Source of the DNA: Callipepla californica brunnescens
Lineage: Eukaryota; Chordata; Aves; Galliformes; Odontophoridae
Assembly: GCA_023055505.1 (NCBI GenBank)
Contig: JALIRH010000099.1
Coordinates: 1,140,001 to 1,204,000, forward strand
Length of the DNA stretch: 64,000 nt
Direction: 5' to 3'
Part shown: one piece after another, positions 32,701-45,847 of the stretch
Layout: every line of letters begins with the position of its first letter
Numbering within the stretch: position 1 is the stretch's first letter
Made by a program: the position numbers and the translations under genes
Notes under the pieces: model-generated
Told to the model about the DNA's origin: nothing
Databases searched by the model: none
The model's input: only the letters and a program-made list of their open reading frames with translations

Positions 32701-35179
32701 ACAAAGCCTACAATTCTCACAGCCTAACACTGAAAGGAAACCTAAATCTTACCCTAACTCTAAAACTAATCCAAAGCATGACCACAATTTCAACTCTAAA
32801 TCTACCTTCAAACTAAAGCTGACCCTAACACCAACCTCAAGTAAAAGCCCAACCCTAAGCCTAACACAAAGCATTAGATTACCACAACGCTCACCTAACT
32901 TCTAACCCCCACCCTAACACTAATACTAAAGCAATCAGATTCCAAATACTAACCCAATTCCTATTCTGAAACCCAAAACTATTCCAAAAACAAACCCAAG
33001 GCCTAACCTTTCTCTCACCCTAACAATCAAAGAAAACCTATTCCTAAACCTAATCCTAAATCTAGTCCTAACCCTCACCCTTAATCTAACCCCAACCCCC
33101 ACCCAGAAGCTAACACTTAGCATTGTACAATACCTAAACGTACCCCTAATCCTTATCACTAAACCTAAAAGGAACCTGAAACATAGTGCTAAATCCGAAC
33201 CCTAACCCTGAAGACTAACGCTAACAATGAACCAATTCCTATACATTTTCCTTCCTCCAAATTGATTCCTAGCACTAACCCTAACCCTACATTAACCCTA
33301 TCCTAACCCCAACCCTAATCCTAGCCCTAAACTACATTAACCCTAACCCTAACCCTAACCCTAACCCTAGCCCTAACCTAACTCTAACCCTAACCCTAAC
33401 CCTAAACCTAATGCTAACCCTTACCCTACCCTAACCCTAACCCTACCATACCCTAACCCTAACCTACCCTAACACTAACCATAACCCTAACCCTAACCCT
33501 AAACCTAAACCTAAACCTAACCCTAACCCTAACCCTAACCCTAATTCCTAACCCTTACCTTAACTGTATCACAATCCCTATCCTAATTCTTACCCTAACC
33601 CTAACCCTTACCTAACCCTAACCCTAACTCTAACCTTAACCCTAACCCTAACCCTAACCTAACCCTAACCCTAATCCTAACCCTAACCCTAACTCTAATT
33701 CCTAACCCTTACCTTAACTGTATCACAATCCCTATCCTAATTCTTACCCTAACCCTAACCCTTACCTAACCCTAACCCTAACCCTAACCCTAACTCTCAC
33801 CTTAACCCTAACCCTAACCCTAACCTAACCCTAACCCTAACCCTAACCCTAACTCTCACCTTAACCCTAACCCTAACCCTAACCTAACCCTAACACTAAC
33901 CCTAACCCTAACCCTAACCCTAACCCTAACCCTAACCCTAACCCTAACCCTAACCTCAACCCTAACCCTAACTCTAACCTTAACCCTAAACCTAACAATA
34001 AATTTAACCCTAACCCTAACACTAACCCTAACCCTAATTTTACCCTAACCCTAAGCATACCCTAACCCTAACCCTAACCCTAACCCTAACCCTAACCCTA
34101 ACCTAACCCTAACCCTACCCTAACCCTAACCCTAACCCTTACCCTAACCCTAACCCTATCCCTAACAATAAATTTAACCTTAACCCTAACCCTAACCCTA
34201 ACCCTACCCTAACCCTAACCTTAACCCTAACCCTAACCCTAACCCTAACCCTAACCTTAACCCTACACTAACCCTAACCCTAACCCTAACCCTAACCCTA
34301 ACCCTTACCCTAACCCTAGCCTAACCCAAACCCTAACCCTAATCCTACCCTAACCCTAACCCTAACCCTACCCCTAACCCTACTTTACCCTAACCCTAAT
34401 CCTAACACTAACTCTAACTTTATTCCTTACCCTAACACTAATCCAATCCCGAACCCTAACCCTAATCCTAGCCCTAACTCTAACTTTATTCGTAACCCTA
34501 CCCCTAATCCAAACAATAACCCTTACCCTAATCAAACCCTATCCCTATTCCTAACCCTTACCCTAACCGTATCACAATCCCTATCCTAACTCTTACCATA
34601 ACCCAAACCCTAACCTAACCCTAACCCTTACCCTAACCCTATCCCTAACCCTTACCCTAACCCTAACCCTACCCTAACCTTAACTCTACCCTAACCGTAT
34701 CCCTACCCTAACCCTAACCCTAATCCTAGCCCTTACTCTAACTTTATTCCTAACCCTACCCCTGATCCAAACACTAACCCTAACCTTAATGTAACCCTAA
34801 CCCTATTCCTAACCCTTACCCTAACTGTATCCCATTCCCTATCCTAACTCTTACCATAACCCTAACCCTGATGCTAATGCTAACCCTAACCCTGAATCTA
34901 ACCCTTACCCTAACCCTATCCCTTACCCAGAAGCTAACACTTAGCGTTGTACAATACCTAACCGTACCCTAACCCTATCCCTAAACCTAAAAGGAACCCA
35001 AACTCTAACCCTAAATCTGTCCCTGAGCCTAACCTTCAACCTTACCCTAACCTTAACCCTAACCCTGTTCCATTCTCTAAACATATCTGTAAGCATTACC
35101 TTCATCCTAACTCGAACTCTACCCTAACCCTATCCCTTTGACCCCAACACAAAACCCAGATTGAGCCTGACCCTAACCT
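29793..35179. repeat. HOR unit 5 (5387 bp)
   Basis: First ordinary unit right of the long block. The relic is at 31282-31470. It lacks one GGCTTA hexamer near 31190 that units 1-4 have, as do all units to its right. It is the longest ordinary unit because a CTAACTCTCACCTTAACC-containing stretch near 33785-33890 is duplicated. No gene. Confidence 0.95.
31282..31470 (+). pseudogene. Retroviral protease C-terminal relic, unit 5
   Basis: Matches the relic of the ordinary units, with CATACATTAG and GGGAGGTGC. C-rich repeat follows. Confidence 0.85.
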
Positions 35180-38100
35180 AGGTAGCATAAAGTGTATGTA
35201 GGGTGAATTTGAGTTTTAGGGTCAAAGTTAAATTGTTAGTTTTAGGGTTAGGGTGAAGGATTGCTTTAGTTCTAGTATTAGGGTGTTTGGGGTTAGGGTT
35301 AGGGTAAGGATTTTGGAGTGGATTAGGTTTAGGGTCAGGTTTGGGGGAGTTTTGGGGTTAGGGTTAGATTTAGGATTAGGGTTAGCAAAAAAGTTGTTTT
35401 AGTTTTAGTTTAGGTTAGTGCTAGGATTAGGTTGAGTGTTCTTGTTAAGTTTAGGTTTAGGGTTAGGTTTAGGTTTAGATTGAGGTTTAGGGTAAGGAGT
35501 AGGGTTAATTTGACTTTTAGGGTCAGAGTAGAGTTAAGTCGTGTTAGGGTTAAGGTTAAGAACAGGATTCAGATTCCAATTAGGTTTTGGGTTCCTACTA
35601 GGGATAGGCCTCAAATTAGTGTTAAGGTTAGGGTTAGGGTTAGGTATAGGGAAAGGGTTAGTGTTAAGGCCAGGGCAAGTGTATGGTTTAGGGTAAAGAT
35701 TGGATTTAGGGTTAGGTTTAGATGTAGGTTTGGTTTGATCGTTAGGGTGTGAGAAGGCACCGGCCTTGGATTTCATTTGGAGATTGGGTAAGGTTTAGGA
35801 ATAGGAATAACATTGGTGTTTAAAAGATGATTAGTGTTAGTATTAGGGATAGGGTTACGGTTAGAGTTTAGTTAGGGTTGTTAGTTTTAGAGTGAGGGAT
35901 AGGGGTATGGTTTGGTCTAGTACTTGGGTTAGGGTTTGGGATAGTCCTAGCATTAGTGTTAGGGTTAGGGTTCCGTTAGGGTTGTGGTAATCTGATGCTA
36001 GGTGTCGGGATTAGGGTTGTGCTTAAATGTGGGTTTGGTTTGAGGGTCAGAGTTAGGGTTAGGGTAGAGTTAGAATTAGGGTAAGAGTTAGGATTAGGTT
36101 TAGGATTAGGATAAAGATTAGGTTAGGATTAGTGTTGGCTTTAGGGTTGTGTCTGGGAGAAGGGTTAGTGTTAGGGATAGACTTAGGGTAAGAGTAAGTG
36201 TTAGGAATAGGCATAGGTTTTGGGAAAGTTTCAGAGTTTGGACTGGATTTATGATTAGGGTTAGGGACAAAGATTTTTTGAGATTTGTGATTAGATTTAG
36301 GGAGAAAAGTAGGCTGACTTGTGGTGTTAGCAGTAGGTTTAGGTTTAGGTTTAGGTTTAGGATTCCATTTGTATTTATTGATCGAGGTTGGGTTAGTTTG
36401 AGTGTAAAGGTCAGAGTAGGGTTAGGCCTTGGGATAGGGTTAAGGTTTGGAATAGGATTAGGATTCAAATGATGTTACGGGTTGGTGTTAGGGTTAGGGA
36501 AAGGTTAGGATCAGGGTTGAGGTCAGGGTTAGGTATAGGAAAAGGGTTAGTGTTAGGGCTAGGGCAATTGGAAGGGTTAGGCTTAGATATTAGGGTTAGG
36601 TTTAGGCGGAGGTTTGGTTCGAGTGTCAGGGTGAGAGAAGGGGTAGGCCTGGGGTTTGGTTTTGGGTTACATCATACAAATCATCACATACATTAGCTGG
36701 GGTGGGAGGTGCAAGGAACAGCCAGCAAAGTGCTGAGTTCATTCCAATCAGAGGACCTGAAGATCGGGTAGCTACTATCAAACCGTTTGTGTTGCCAATT
36801 CCGATGATATTTATGGGGCCCTGATGTTATGGTTCAGTGGGGAGTCACTATCAAGTCCAAACCCAATCCAAACCCCAAACCTACTCCTATTCCTAAACCT
36901 TATCTTAACCCTAAACCAAACCCAAACCCAAGGCCCTCCCCTTCTCTCAGCCTAACACTCAAACTAACCTAAACCCGAAACTAACCCTACATTTATCCTA
37001 ATCTTATCCATATTCTAAGGCCTAACCCTACTCTGACCAGAAAGCTCATGTTGTCTAAAATCTACCCCTTACCTAAAACCTAAATCGACAAAAAAACCTA
37101 ACCCGAAACCTCAACCTAACTCTTCTCCTAACTAGAACACCAGCACTTCACCTTACCCTAACTGGAAACCTAGGACTAAATCCTTACCTTGTCCAGAACC
37201 CTATTCCTAACCCAAACCAGAATTCTAACCTCTACCCTAACCAAAACCCTTCCCCTAAACCTAAACCTAATGCTACCCTCAACCAAACCCTAGCCCTAAA
37301 TCCTACCCTAAAACCAACACCACGTTTAAGCTCAAACCTCAAGCCTCAAAGAAAGCATCAGATTACCGCAGATCTCACCTAACACTAACCCCAATCCAAT
37401 CCCTACTACTAACCCCAAACCCAATCCAAACACCAAAACTATTCCTATTCCTAAACCTAACACTAAGCCAGAACCAAACCCAAGGCCTACCCCTTCTCTC
37501 AGCCTGACACTCAAACTAACCTAGACCTGAACGCAACGCTAAATCAAATACTAAAACTCACCCTTAGCCAAGGCCCTTTTAGGACCCTTCCCTGGTCCTA
37601 AAACTAAAGAGAACCCTACCCCTTCCACTAAACCTTCATCTACATCCCTAACCCTTACCCTAAACCTAAATCTACACCAAAACCTAACCCTAACCCTAAA
37701 AAGTCTTCTAACTGTAAAACTAACGCTTCACCTAACCCGAACTGAAACCCCAGGACTAAACCTTACCTAACACCTAGCTATATTCCTAACCCTATCCTGA
37801 AACCTAACGTTAACCCTAACCCTAAAAACAACTTGGAACCAAACCCTAACCCTAACCTAACCCTTATCAGAACCCTAAATCTAATCCTAACCGTTACCTC
37901 AATTGAACTCCAATTCTTCCTGAAATCTAAATGGGACCTTAAAACCAACCCCAGATTGAAGCCCAACCCTAAACCTAACACAAAGCATTAGATTACCACA
38001 GCCATCACCTAACTCTAACCCCAGCCTTAACGCTAATACTATCCCAAACACTATTCCAATTCCTAAACCCAACACAAACCCAAAAACACAAAGCCTACAA

Positions 38101-40531
38101 TTCTCACAGCCTAACACTGAAAGGAAACCTAAATCTTACCCTAACTCTAAAACTAATCCAAAGCATGACCACAATTTCAACTCTAAATCTACCTTCAAAC
38201 TAAAGCTGACCCTAACACCAACCTCAAGTAAAAGCCCAACCCTAAGCCTAACACAAAGCATTAGATTACCACAACGCTCACCTAACTTCTAACCCCCACC
38301 CTAACACTAATACTAAAGCAATCAGATTCCAAATACTAACCCAATTCCTATTCTGAAACCCAAAACTATTCCAAAAACAAACCCAAGGCCTAACCTTTCT
38401 CTCACCCTAACAATCAAAGAAAACCTATTCCTAAACCTAATCCTAAATCTAGTCCTAACCCTCACCCTTAATCTAACCCCAACCCCCACCCAGAAGCTAA
38501 CACTTAGCATTGTACAATACCTAAACGTACCCCTAATCCTTATCACTAAACCTAAAAGGAACCTGAAACATAGTGCTAAATCCGAACCCTAACCCTGAAG
38601 ACTAACGCTAACAATGAACCAATTCCTATACATTTTCCTTCCTCCAAATTGATTCCTAGCACTAACCCTAACCCTACATTAACCCTATCCTAACCCCAAC
38701 CCTAACCCTAGCCCTAAACTACATTAACCCTAACCCTAACCCTAACCCTAACCCTAGCCCTAACCTAACTCTAACCCTAACCCTAACCCTAAACCTAATG
38801 CTAACCCTTACCCTACCCTAACCCTAACCCTACCATACCCTAACCCTAACCTACCCTAACACTAACCATAACCCTAACCCTAACCCTAACCCTAAACCTA
38901 AACCTAAACCTAACCCTAACCCTAACCCTAACCCTAATTCCTAACCCTTACCTTAACTGTATCACAATCCCTATCCTAATTCTTACCCTAACCCTAACCC
39001 TTACCTAACCCTAACCCTAACTCTAACCTTAACCCTAACCCTAACCCTAACCTAACCCTAACCCTAATCCTAACCCTAACCCTAACTCTAATTCCTAACC
39101 CTTACCTTAACTGTATCACAATCCCTATCCTAATTCTTACCCTAACCCTAACCCTTACCTAACCCTAACCCTAACCCTAACCCTAACTCTCACCTTAACC
39201 CTAACCCTAACCCTAACCTAACCCTAACACTAACCCTAACCCTAACCCTAACCCTAACCCTAACCCTAACCCTAACCCTAACCTCAACCCTAAGCCTAAC
39301 TCTAACCTTAACCCTAACCCTAACTCTAACCTTAACCCTAAACCTAACAATAAATTTAACCCTAACCCTAACACTAACCCTAACCCTAATTTTACCCTAA
39401 CCCTAAGCATACCCTAACCCTAACCCTAACCCTAACCCTAACCCTAACCTAACCCTAACCCTACCCTAACCCTAACCCTAACCCTAACCCTAACCCTAAC
39501 CCTATCCCTAACAATAAATTTAACCTTAACCCTAACCCTAACCCTAACCCTACCCTAACCCTAACCTTAACCCTAACCCTAACCCTAACCCTAACCCTAA
39601 CCTTAACCCTACACTAACCCTAACCCTAACCCTAACCCTAACCCTAACCCTTACCCTAACCCTAGCCTAACCCAAACCCTAACCCTAATCCTACCCTAAC
39701 CCTAACCCTAACCCTAACCCTACCCCTAACCCTACTTTACCCTAACCCTAATCCTAACACTAACTCTAACTTTATTCCTTACCCTAACACTAATCCAATC
39801 CCGAACCCTAACCCTAATCCTAGCCCTAACTCTAACTTTATTCGTAACCCTACCCCTAATCCAAACAATAACCCTTACCCTAATCAAACCCTATCCCTAT
39901 TCCTAACCCTTACCCTAACCGTATCACAATCCCTATCCTAACTCTTACCATAACCCAAACCCTAACCTAACCCTAACCCTAACCCTAACCCTAACCCTAA
40001 CCCTTACCCTAACCCTAACCCTACCCTAACCTTAACTCTACCCTAACCGTATCCCTACCCTAACCCTAACCCTAATCCTAGCCCTTACTCTAACTTTATT
40101 CCTAACCCTACCCCTGATCCAAACACTAACCCTAACCTTAATGTAACCCTAACCCTATTCCTAACCCTTACCCTAACTGTATCCCATTCCCTATCCTAAC
40201 TCTTACCATAACCCTAACCCTGATGCTAATGCTAACCCTAACCCTGAATCTAACCCTTACCCTAACCCTATCCCTTACCCAGAAGCTAACACTTAGCGTT
40301 GTACAATACCTAACCGTACCCTAACCCTATCCCTAAACCTAAAAGGAACCCAAACTCTAACCCTAAATCTGTCCCTGAGCCTAACCTTCAACCTTACCCT
40401 AACCTTAACCCTAACCCTGTTCCATTCTCTAAACATATCTGTAAGCATTACCTTCATCCTAACTCGAACTCTACCCTAACCCTATCCCTTTGACCCCAAC
40501 ACAAAACCCAGATTGAGCCTGACCCTAACCT
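35180..40531. repeat. HOR unit 6 (5352 bp)
   Basis: Relic at 36669-36857. It carries GTTAGTTTGAG near 36393 (shared with units 7 and 10) and CTAAAAAGTCTTC near 37697 (shared only with unit 1). An extra block of about 30 bp containing TAAGCCTAACTC lies near 39292. No gene. Confidence 0.95.
36669..36857 (+). pseudogene. Retroviral protease C-terminal relic, unit 6
   Basis: Matches the relic of the ordinary units; C-rich repeat follows. Confidence 0.85.
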
Positions 40532-43500
40532 AGGTAGCATAAAGTGTATGTAGGGTGAATTTGAGTTTTAGGGTCAAAGTTAAATTGTTAGTTTTAGGGT
40601 TAGGGTGAAGGATTGCTTTAGTTCTAGTATTAGGGTGTTTGGGGTTAGGGTTAGGGTAAGGATTTTGGAGTGGATTAGGTTTAGGGTCAGGTTTGGGGGA
40701 GTTTTGGGGTTAGGGTTAGATTTAGGATTAGGGTTAGCAAAAAAGTTGTTTTAGTTTTAGTTTAGGTTAGTGCTAGGATTAGGTTGAGTGTTCTTGTTAA
40801 GTTTAGGTTTAGGGTTAGGTTTAGGTTTAGATTGAGGTTTAGGGTAAGGAGTAGGGTTCATTTGACTTTTAGGGTCAGAGTAGAGTTAAGTCGTGTTAGG
40901 GTTAAGGTTAAGAACAGGATTCAGATTCCAATTAGGTTTTGGGTTCCTACTAGGGATAGGCCTCAAATTAGTGTTAAGGTTAGGGTTAGGGTTAGGTATA
41001 GGGAAAGGGTTAGTGTTAAGGCCAGGGCAAGTGTATGGTTTAGGGTAAAGATTGGATTTAGGGTTAGGTTTAGATGTAGGTTTGGTTTGATCGTTAGGGT
41101 GTGAGAAGGCACCGGCCTTGGATTTCATTTGGAGATTGGGTAAGGTTTAGGAATAGGAATAACATTGGTGTTTAAAAGATGATTAGTGTTAGTATTAGGG
41201 ATAGGGTTACGGTTAGAGTTTAGTTAGGGTTGTTAGTTTTAGAGTGAGGGATAGGGGTATGGTTTGGTCTAGTACTTGGGTTAGGGTTTGGGATAGTCCT
41301 AGCATTAGTGTTAGGGTTAGGGTTCCGTTAGGGTTGTGGTAATCTGATGCTAGGTGTCGGGATTAGGGTTGTGCTTAAATGTGGGTTTGGTTTGAGGGTC
41401 AGAGTTAGGGTTAGGGTAGAGTTAGAATTAGGGTAAGAGTTAGGATTAGGTTTAGGATTAGGATAAAGATTAGGTTAGGATTAGTGTTGGCTTTAGGGTT
41501 GTGTCTGGGAGAAGGGTTAGTGTTAGGGATAGACTTAGGGTAAGAGTAAGTGTTAGGAATAGGCATAGGTTTTGGGAAAGTTTCAGAGTTTGGACTGGAT
41601 TTATGATTAGGGTTAGGGACAAAGATTTTTTGAGATTTGTGATTAGATTTAGGGAGAAAAGTAGGCTGACTTGTGGTGTTAGCAGTAGGTTTAGGTTTAG
41701 GTTTAGGTTTAGGATTCCATTTGTATTTATTGATCGAGGTTGGGTTAGTTTGAGTGTAAAGGTCAGAGTAGGGTTAGGCCTTGGGATAGGGTTAAGGTTT
41801 GGAATAGGATTAGGATTCAAATGATGTTACGGGTTGGTGTTAGGGTTAGGGAAAGGTTAGGATCAGGGTTGAGGTCAGGGTTAGGTATAGGAAAAGGGTT
41901 AGTGTTAGGGCTAGGGCAATTGGAAGGGTTAGGCTTAGATATTAGGGTTAGGTTTAGGCGGAGGTTTGGTTCGAGTGTCAGGGTGAGAGAAGGGGTAGGC
42001 CTGGGGTTTGGTTTTGGGTTACATCATACAAATCATCACATACATTAGCTGGGGTGGGAGGTGCAAGGAACAGCCAGCAAAGTGCTGAGTTCATTCCAAT
42101 CAGAGGACCTGAAGATCGGGTAGCTACTATCAAACCGTTTGTGTTGCCAATTCCGATGATATTTATGGGGCCCTGATGTTATGGTTCAGTGGGGAGTCAC
42201 TATCAAGTCCAAACCCAATCCAAACCCCAAACCTACTCCTATTCCTAAACCTTATCTTAACCCTAAACCAAACCCAAACCCAAGGCCCTCCCCTTCTCTC
42301 AGCCTAACACTCAAACTAACCTAAACCCGAAACTAACCCTACATTTATCCTAATCTTATCCATATTCTAAGGCCTAACCCTACTCTGACCAGAAAGCTCA
42401 TGTTGTCTAAAATCTACCCCTTACCTAAAACCTAAATCGACAAAAAAACCTAACCCGAAACCTCAACCTAACTCTTCTCCTAACTAGAACACCAGCACTT
42501 CACCTTACCCTAACTGGAAACCTAGGACTAAATCCTTACCTTGTCCAGAACCCTATTCCTAACCCAAACCAGAATTCTAACCTCTACCCTAACCAAAACC
42601 CTTCCCCTAAACCTAAACCTAATGCTACCCTCAACCAAACCCTAGCCCTAAATCCTACCCTAAAACCAACACCACGTTTAAGCTCAAACCTCAAGCCTCA
42701 AAGAAAGCATCAGATTACCGCAGATCTCACCTAACACTAACCCCAATCCAATCCCTACTACTAACCCCAAACCCAATCCAAACACCAAAACTATTCCTAT
42801 TCCTAAACCTAACACTAAGCCAGAACCAAACCCAAGGCCTACCCCTTCTCTCAGCCTGACACTCAAACTAACCTAGACCTGAACGCAACGCTAAATCAAA
42901 TACTAAAACTCACCCTTAGCCAAGGCCCTTTTAGGACCCTTCCCTGGTCCTAAAACTAAAGAGAACCCTACCCCTTCCACTAAACCTTCATCTACATCCC
43001 TAACCCTTACCCTAAACCTAAATCTACACCAAAACCTAACCCTAACCCTAACATGTCTTCTAACTGTAAAACTAACGCTTCACCTAACCCGAACTGAAAC
43101 CCCAGGACTAAACCTTACCTAACACCTAGCTATATTCCTAACCCTATCCTGAAACCTAACGTTAACCCTAACCCTAAAAACAACTTGGAACCAAACCCTA
43201 ACCCTAACCTAACCCTTATCAGAACCCTAAATCTAATCCTAACCGTTACCTCAATTGAACTCCAATTCTTCCTGAAATCTAAATGGGACCTTAAAACCAA
43301 CCCCAGATTGAAGCCCAACCCTAAACCTAACACAAAGCATTAGATTACCACAGCCATCACCTAACTCTAACCCCAGCCTTAACGCTAATACTATCCCAAA
43401 CACTATTCCAATTCCTAAACCCAACACAAACCCAAAAACACAAAGCCTACAATTCTCACAGCCTAACACTGAAAGGAAACCTAAATCTTACCCTAACTCT

Positions 43501-45847
43501 AAAACTAATCCAAAGCATGACCACAATTTCAACTCTAAATCTACCTTCAAACTAAAGCTGACCCTAACACCAACCTCAAGTAAAAGCCCAACCCTAAGCC
43601 TAACACAAAGCATTAGATTACCACAACGCTCACCTAACTTCTAACCCCCACCCTAACACTAATACTAAAGCAATCAGATTCCAAATACTAACCCAATTCC
43701 TATTCTGAAACCCAAAACTATTCCAAAAACAAACCCAAGGCCTAACCTTTCTCTCACCCTAACAATCAAAGAAAACCTATTCCTAAACCTAATCCTAAAT
43801 CTAGTCCTAACCCTCACCCTTAATCTAACCCCAACCCCCACCCAGAAGCTAACACTTAGCATTGTACAATACCTAAACGTACCCCTAATCCTTATCACTA
43901 AACCTAAAAGGAACCTGAAACATAGTGCTAAATCCGAACCCTAACCCTGAAGACTAACGCTAACAATGAACCAATTCCTATACATTTTCCTTCCTCCAAA
44001 TTGATTCCTAGCACTAACCCTAACCCTACATTAACCCTATCCTAACCCCAACCCTAACCCTAGCCCTAAACTACATTAACCCTAACCCTAACCCTAACCC
44101 TAACCCTAGCCCTAACCTAACTCTAACCCTAACCCTAACCCTAAACCTAATGCTAACCCTTACCCTACCCTAACCCTAACCCTACCATACCCTAACCCTA
44201 ACCTACCCTAACACTAACCATAACCCTAACCCTAACCCTAAACCTAAACCTAAACCTAACCCTAACCCTAACCCTAATTCCTAACCCTTACCTTAACTGT
44301 ATCACAATCCCTATCCTAATTCTTACCCTAACCCTAACCCTTACCTAACCCTAACCCTAACTCTAACCTTAACCCTAACCCTAACCCTAACCTAACCCTA
44401 ACCCTAATCCTAACCCTAACCCTAACTCTAATTCCTAACCCTTACCTTAACTGTATCACAATCCCTATCCTAATTCTTACCCTAACCCTAACCCTTACCT
44501 AACCCTAACCCTAACCCTAACCCTAACTCTCACCTTAACCCTAACCCTAACCCTAACCTAACCCTAACACTAACCCTAACCCTAACCCTAACCCTAACCC
44601 TAACCCTAACCCTAACCTCAACCCTAACCCTAACTCTAACCTTAACCCTAAACCTAACAATAAATTTAACCCTAACCCTAACACTAACCCTAACCCTAAT
44701 TTTACCCTAACCCTAAGCATACCCTAACCCTAACCCTAACCCTAACCCTAACCCTAACCCTAACCTAACCCTAACCCTACCCTAACCCTAACCCTAACCC
44801 TAACCCTAACCCTAACCCTATCCCTAACAATAAATTTAACCTTAACCCTAACCCTAACCCTAACCCTACCCTAACCCTAACCTTAACCCTAACCCTAACC
44901 CTAACCCTAACCCTAACCTTAACCCTACACTAACCCTAACCCTAACCCTAACCCTAACCCTAACCCTTACCCTAATCCTACCCTAACCCTAACCCTAACC
45001 CTAATCCTACCCTAACCCTAACCCTAACCCTAACCCTACCCCTAACCCTACTTTACCCTAACCCTAATCCTAACACTAACTCTAACTTTATTCCTTACCC
45101 TAACACTAATCCAATCCCGAACCCTAACCCTAATCCTAGCCCTAACTCTAACTTTATTCGTAACCCTACCCCTAATCCAAACAATAACCCTTACCCTAAT
45201 CAAACCCTATCCCTATTCCTAACCCTTACCCTAACCGTATCACAATCCCTATCCTAACTCTTACCATAACCCAAACCCTAACCTAACCCTAACCCTAACC
45301 CTAACCCTAACCCTAACCCTTACCCTAACCCTAACCCTACCCTAACCTTAACTCTACCCTAACCGTATCCCTACCCTAACCCTAACCCTAATCCTAGCCC
45401 TTACTCTAACTTTATTCCTAACCCTACCCCTGATCCAAACACTAACCCTAACCTTAATGTAACCCTAACCCTATTCCTAACCCTTACCCTAACTGTATCC
45501 CATTCCCTATCCTAACTCTTACCATAACCCTAACCCTGATGCTAATGCTAACCCTAACCCTGAATCTAACCCTTACCCTAACCCTATCCCTTACCCAGAA
45601 GCTAACACTTAGCGTTGTACAATACCTAACCGTACCCTAACCCTATCCCTAAACCTAAAAGGAACCCAAACTCTAACCCTAAATCTGTCCCTGAGCCTAA
45701 CCTTCAACCTTACCCTAACCTTAACCCTAACCCTGTTCCATTCTCTAAACATATCTGTAAGCATTACCTTCATCCTAACTCGAACTCTACCCTAACCCTA
45801 TCCCTTTGACCCCAACACAAAACCCAGATTGAGCCTGACCCTAACCT
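40532..45847. repeat. HOR unit 7 (5316 bp)
   Basis: Relic at 42021-42209. It has GTTAGTTTGAG like units 6 and 10, and GGTTCATTTG. Near 44968-45005 the GCCTAACCCAAACCC spacer is replaced by a second TAATCCTACCC. Unit 10 has exactly the same replacement. No gene. Confidence 0.95.
42021..42209 (+). pseudogene. Retroviral protease C-terminal relic, unit 7
   Basis: Matches the relic of the ordinary units; C-rich repeat follows. Confidence 0.85.
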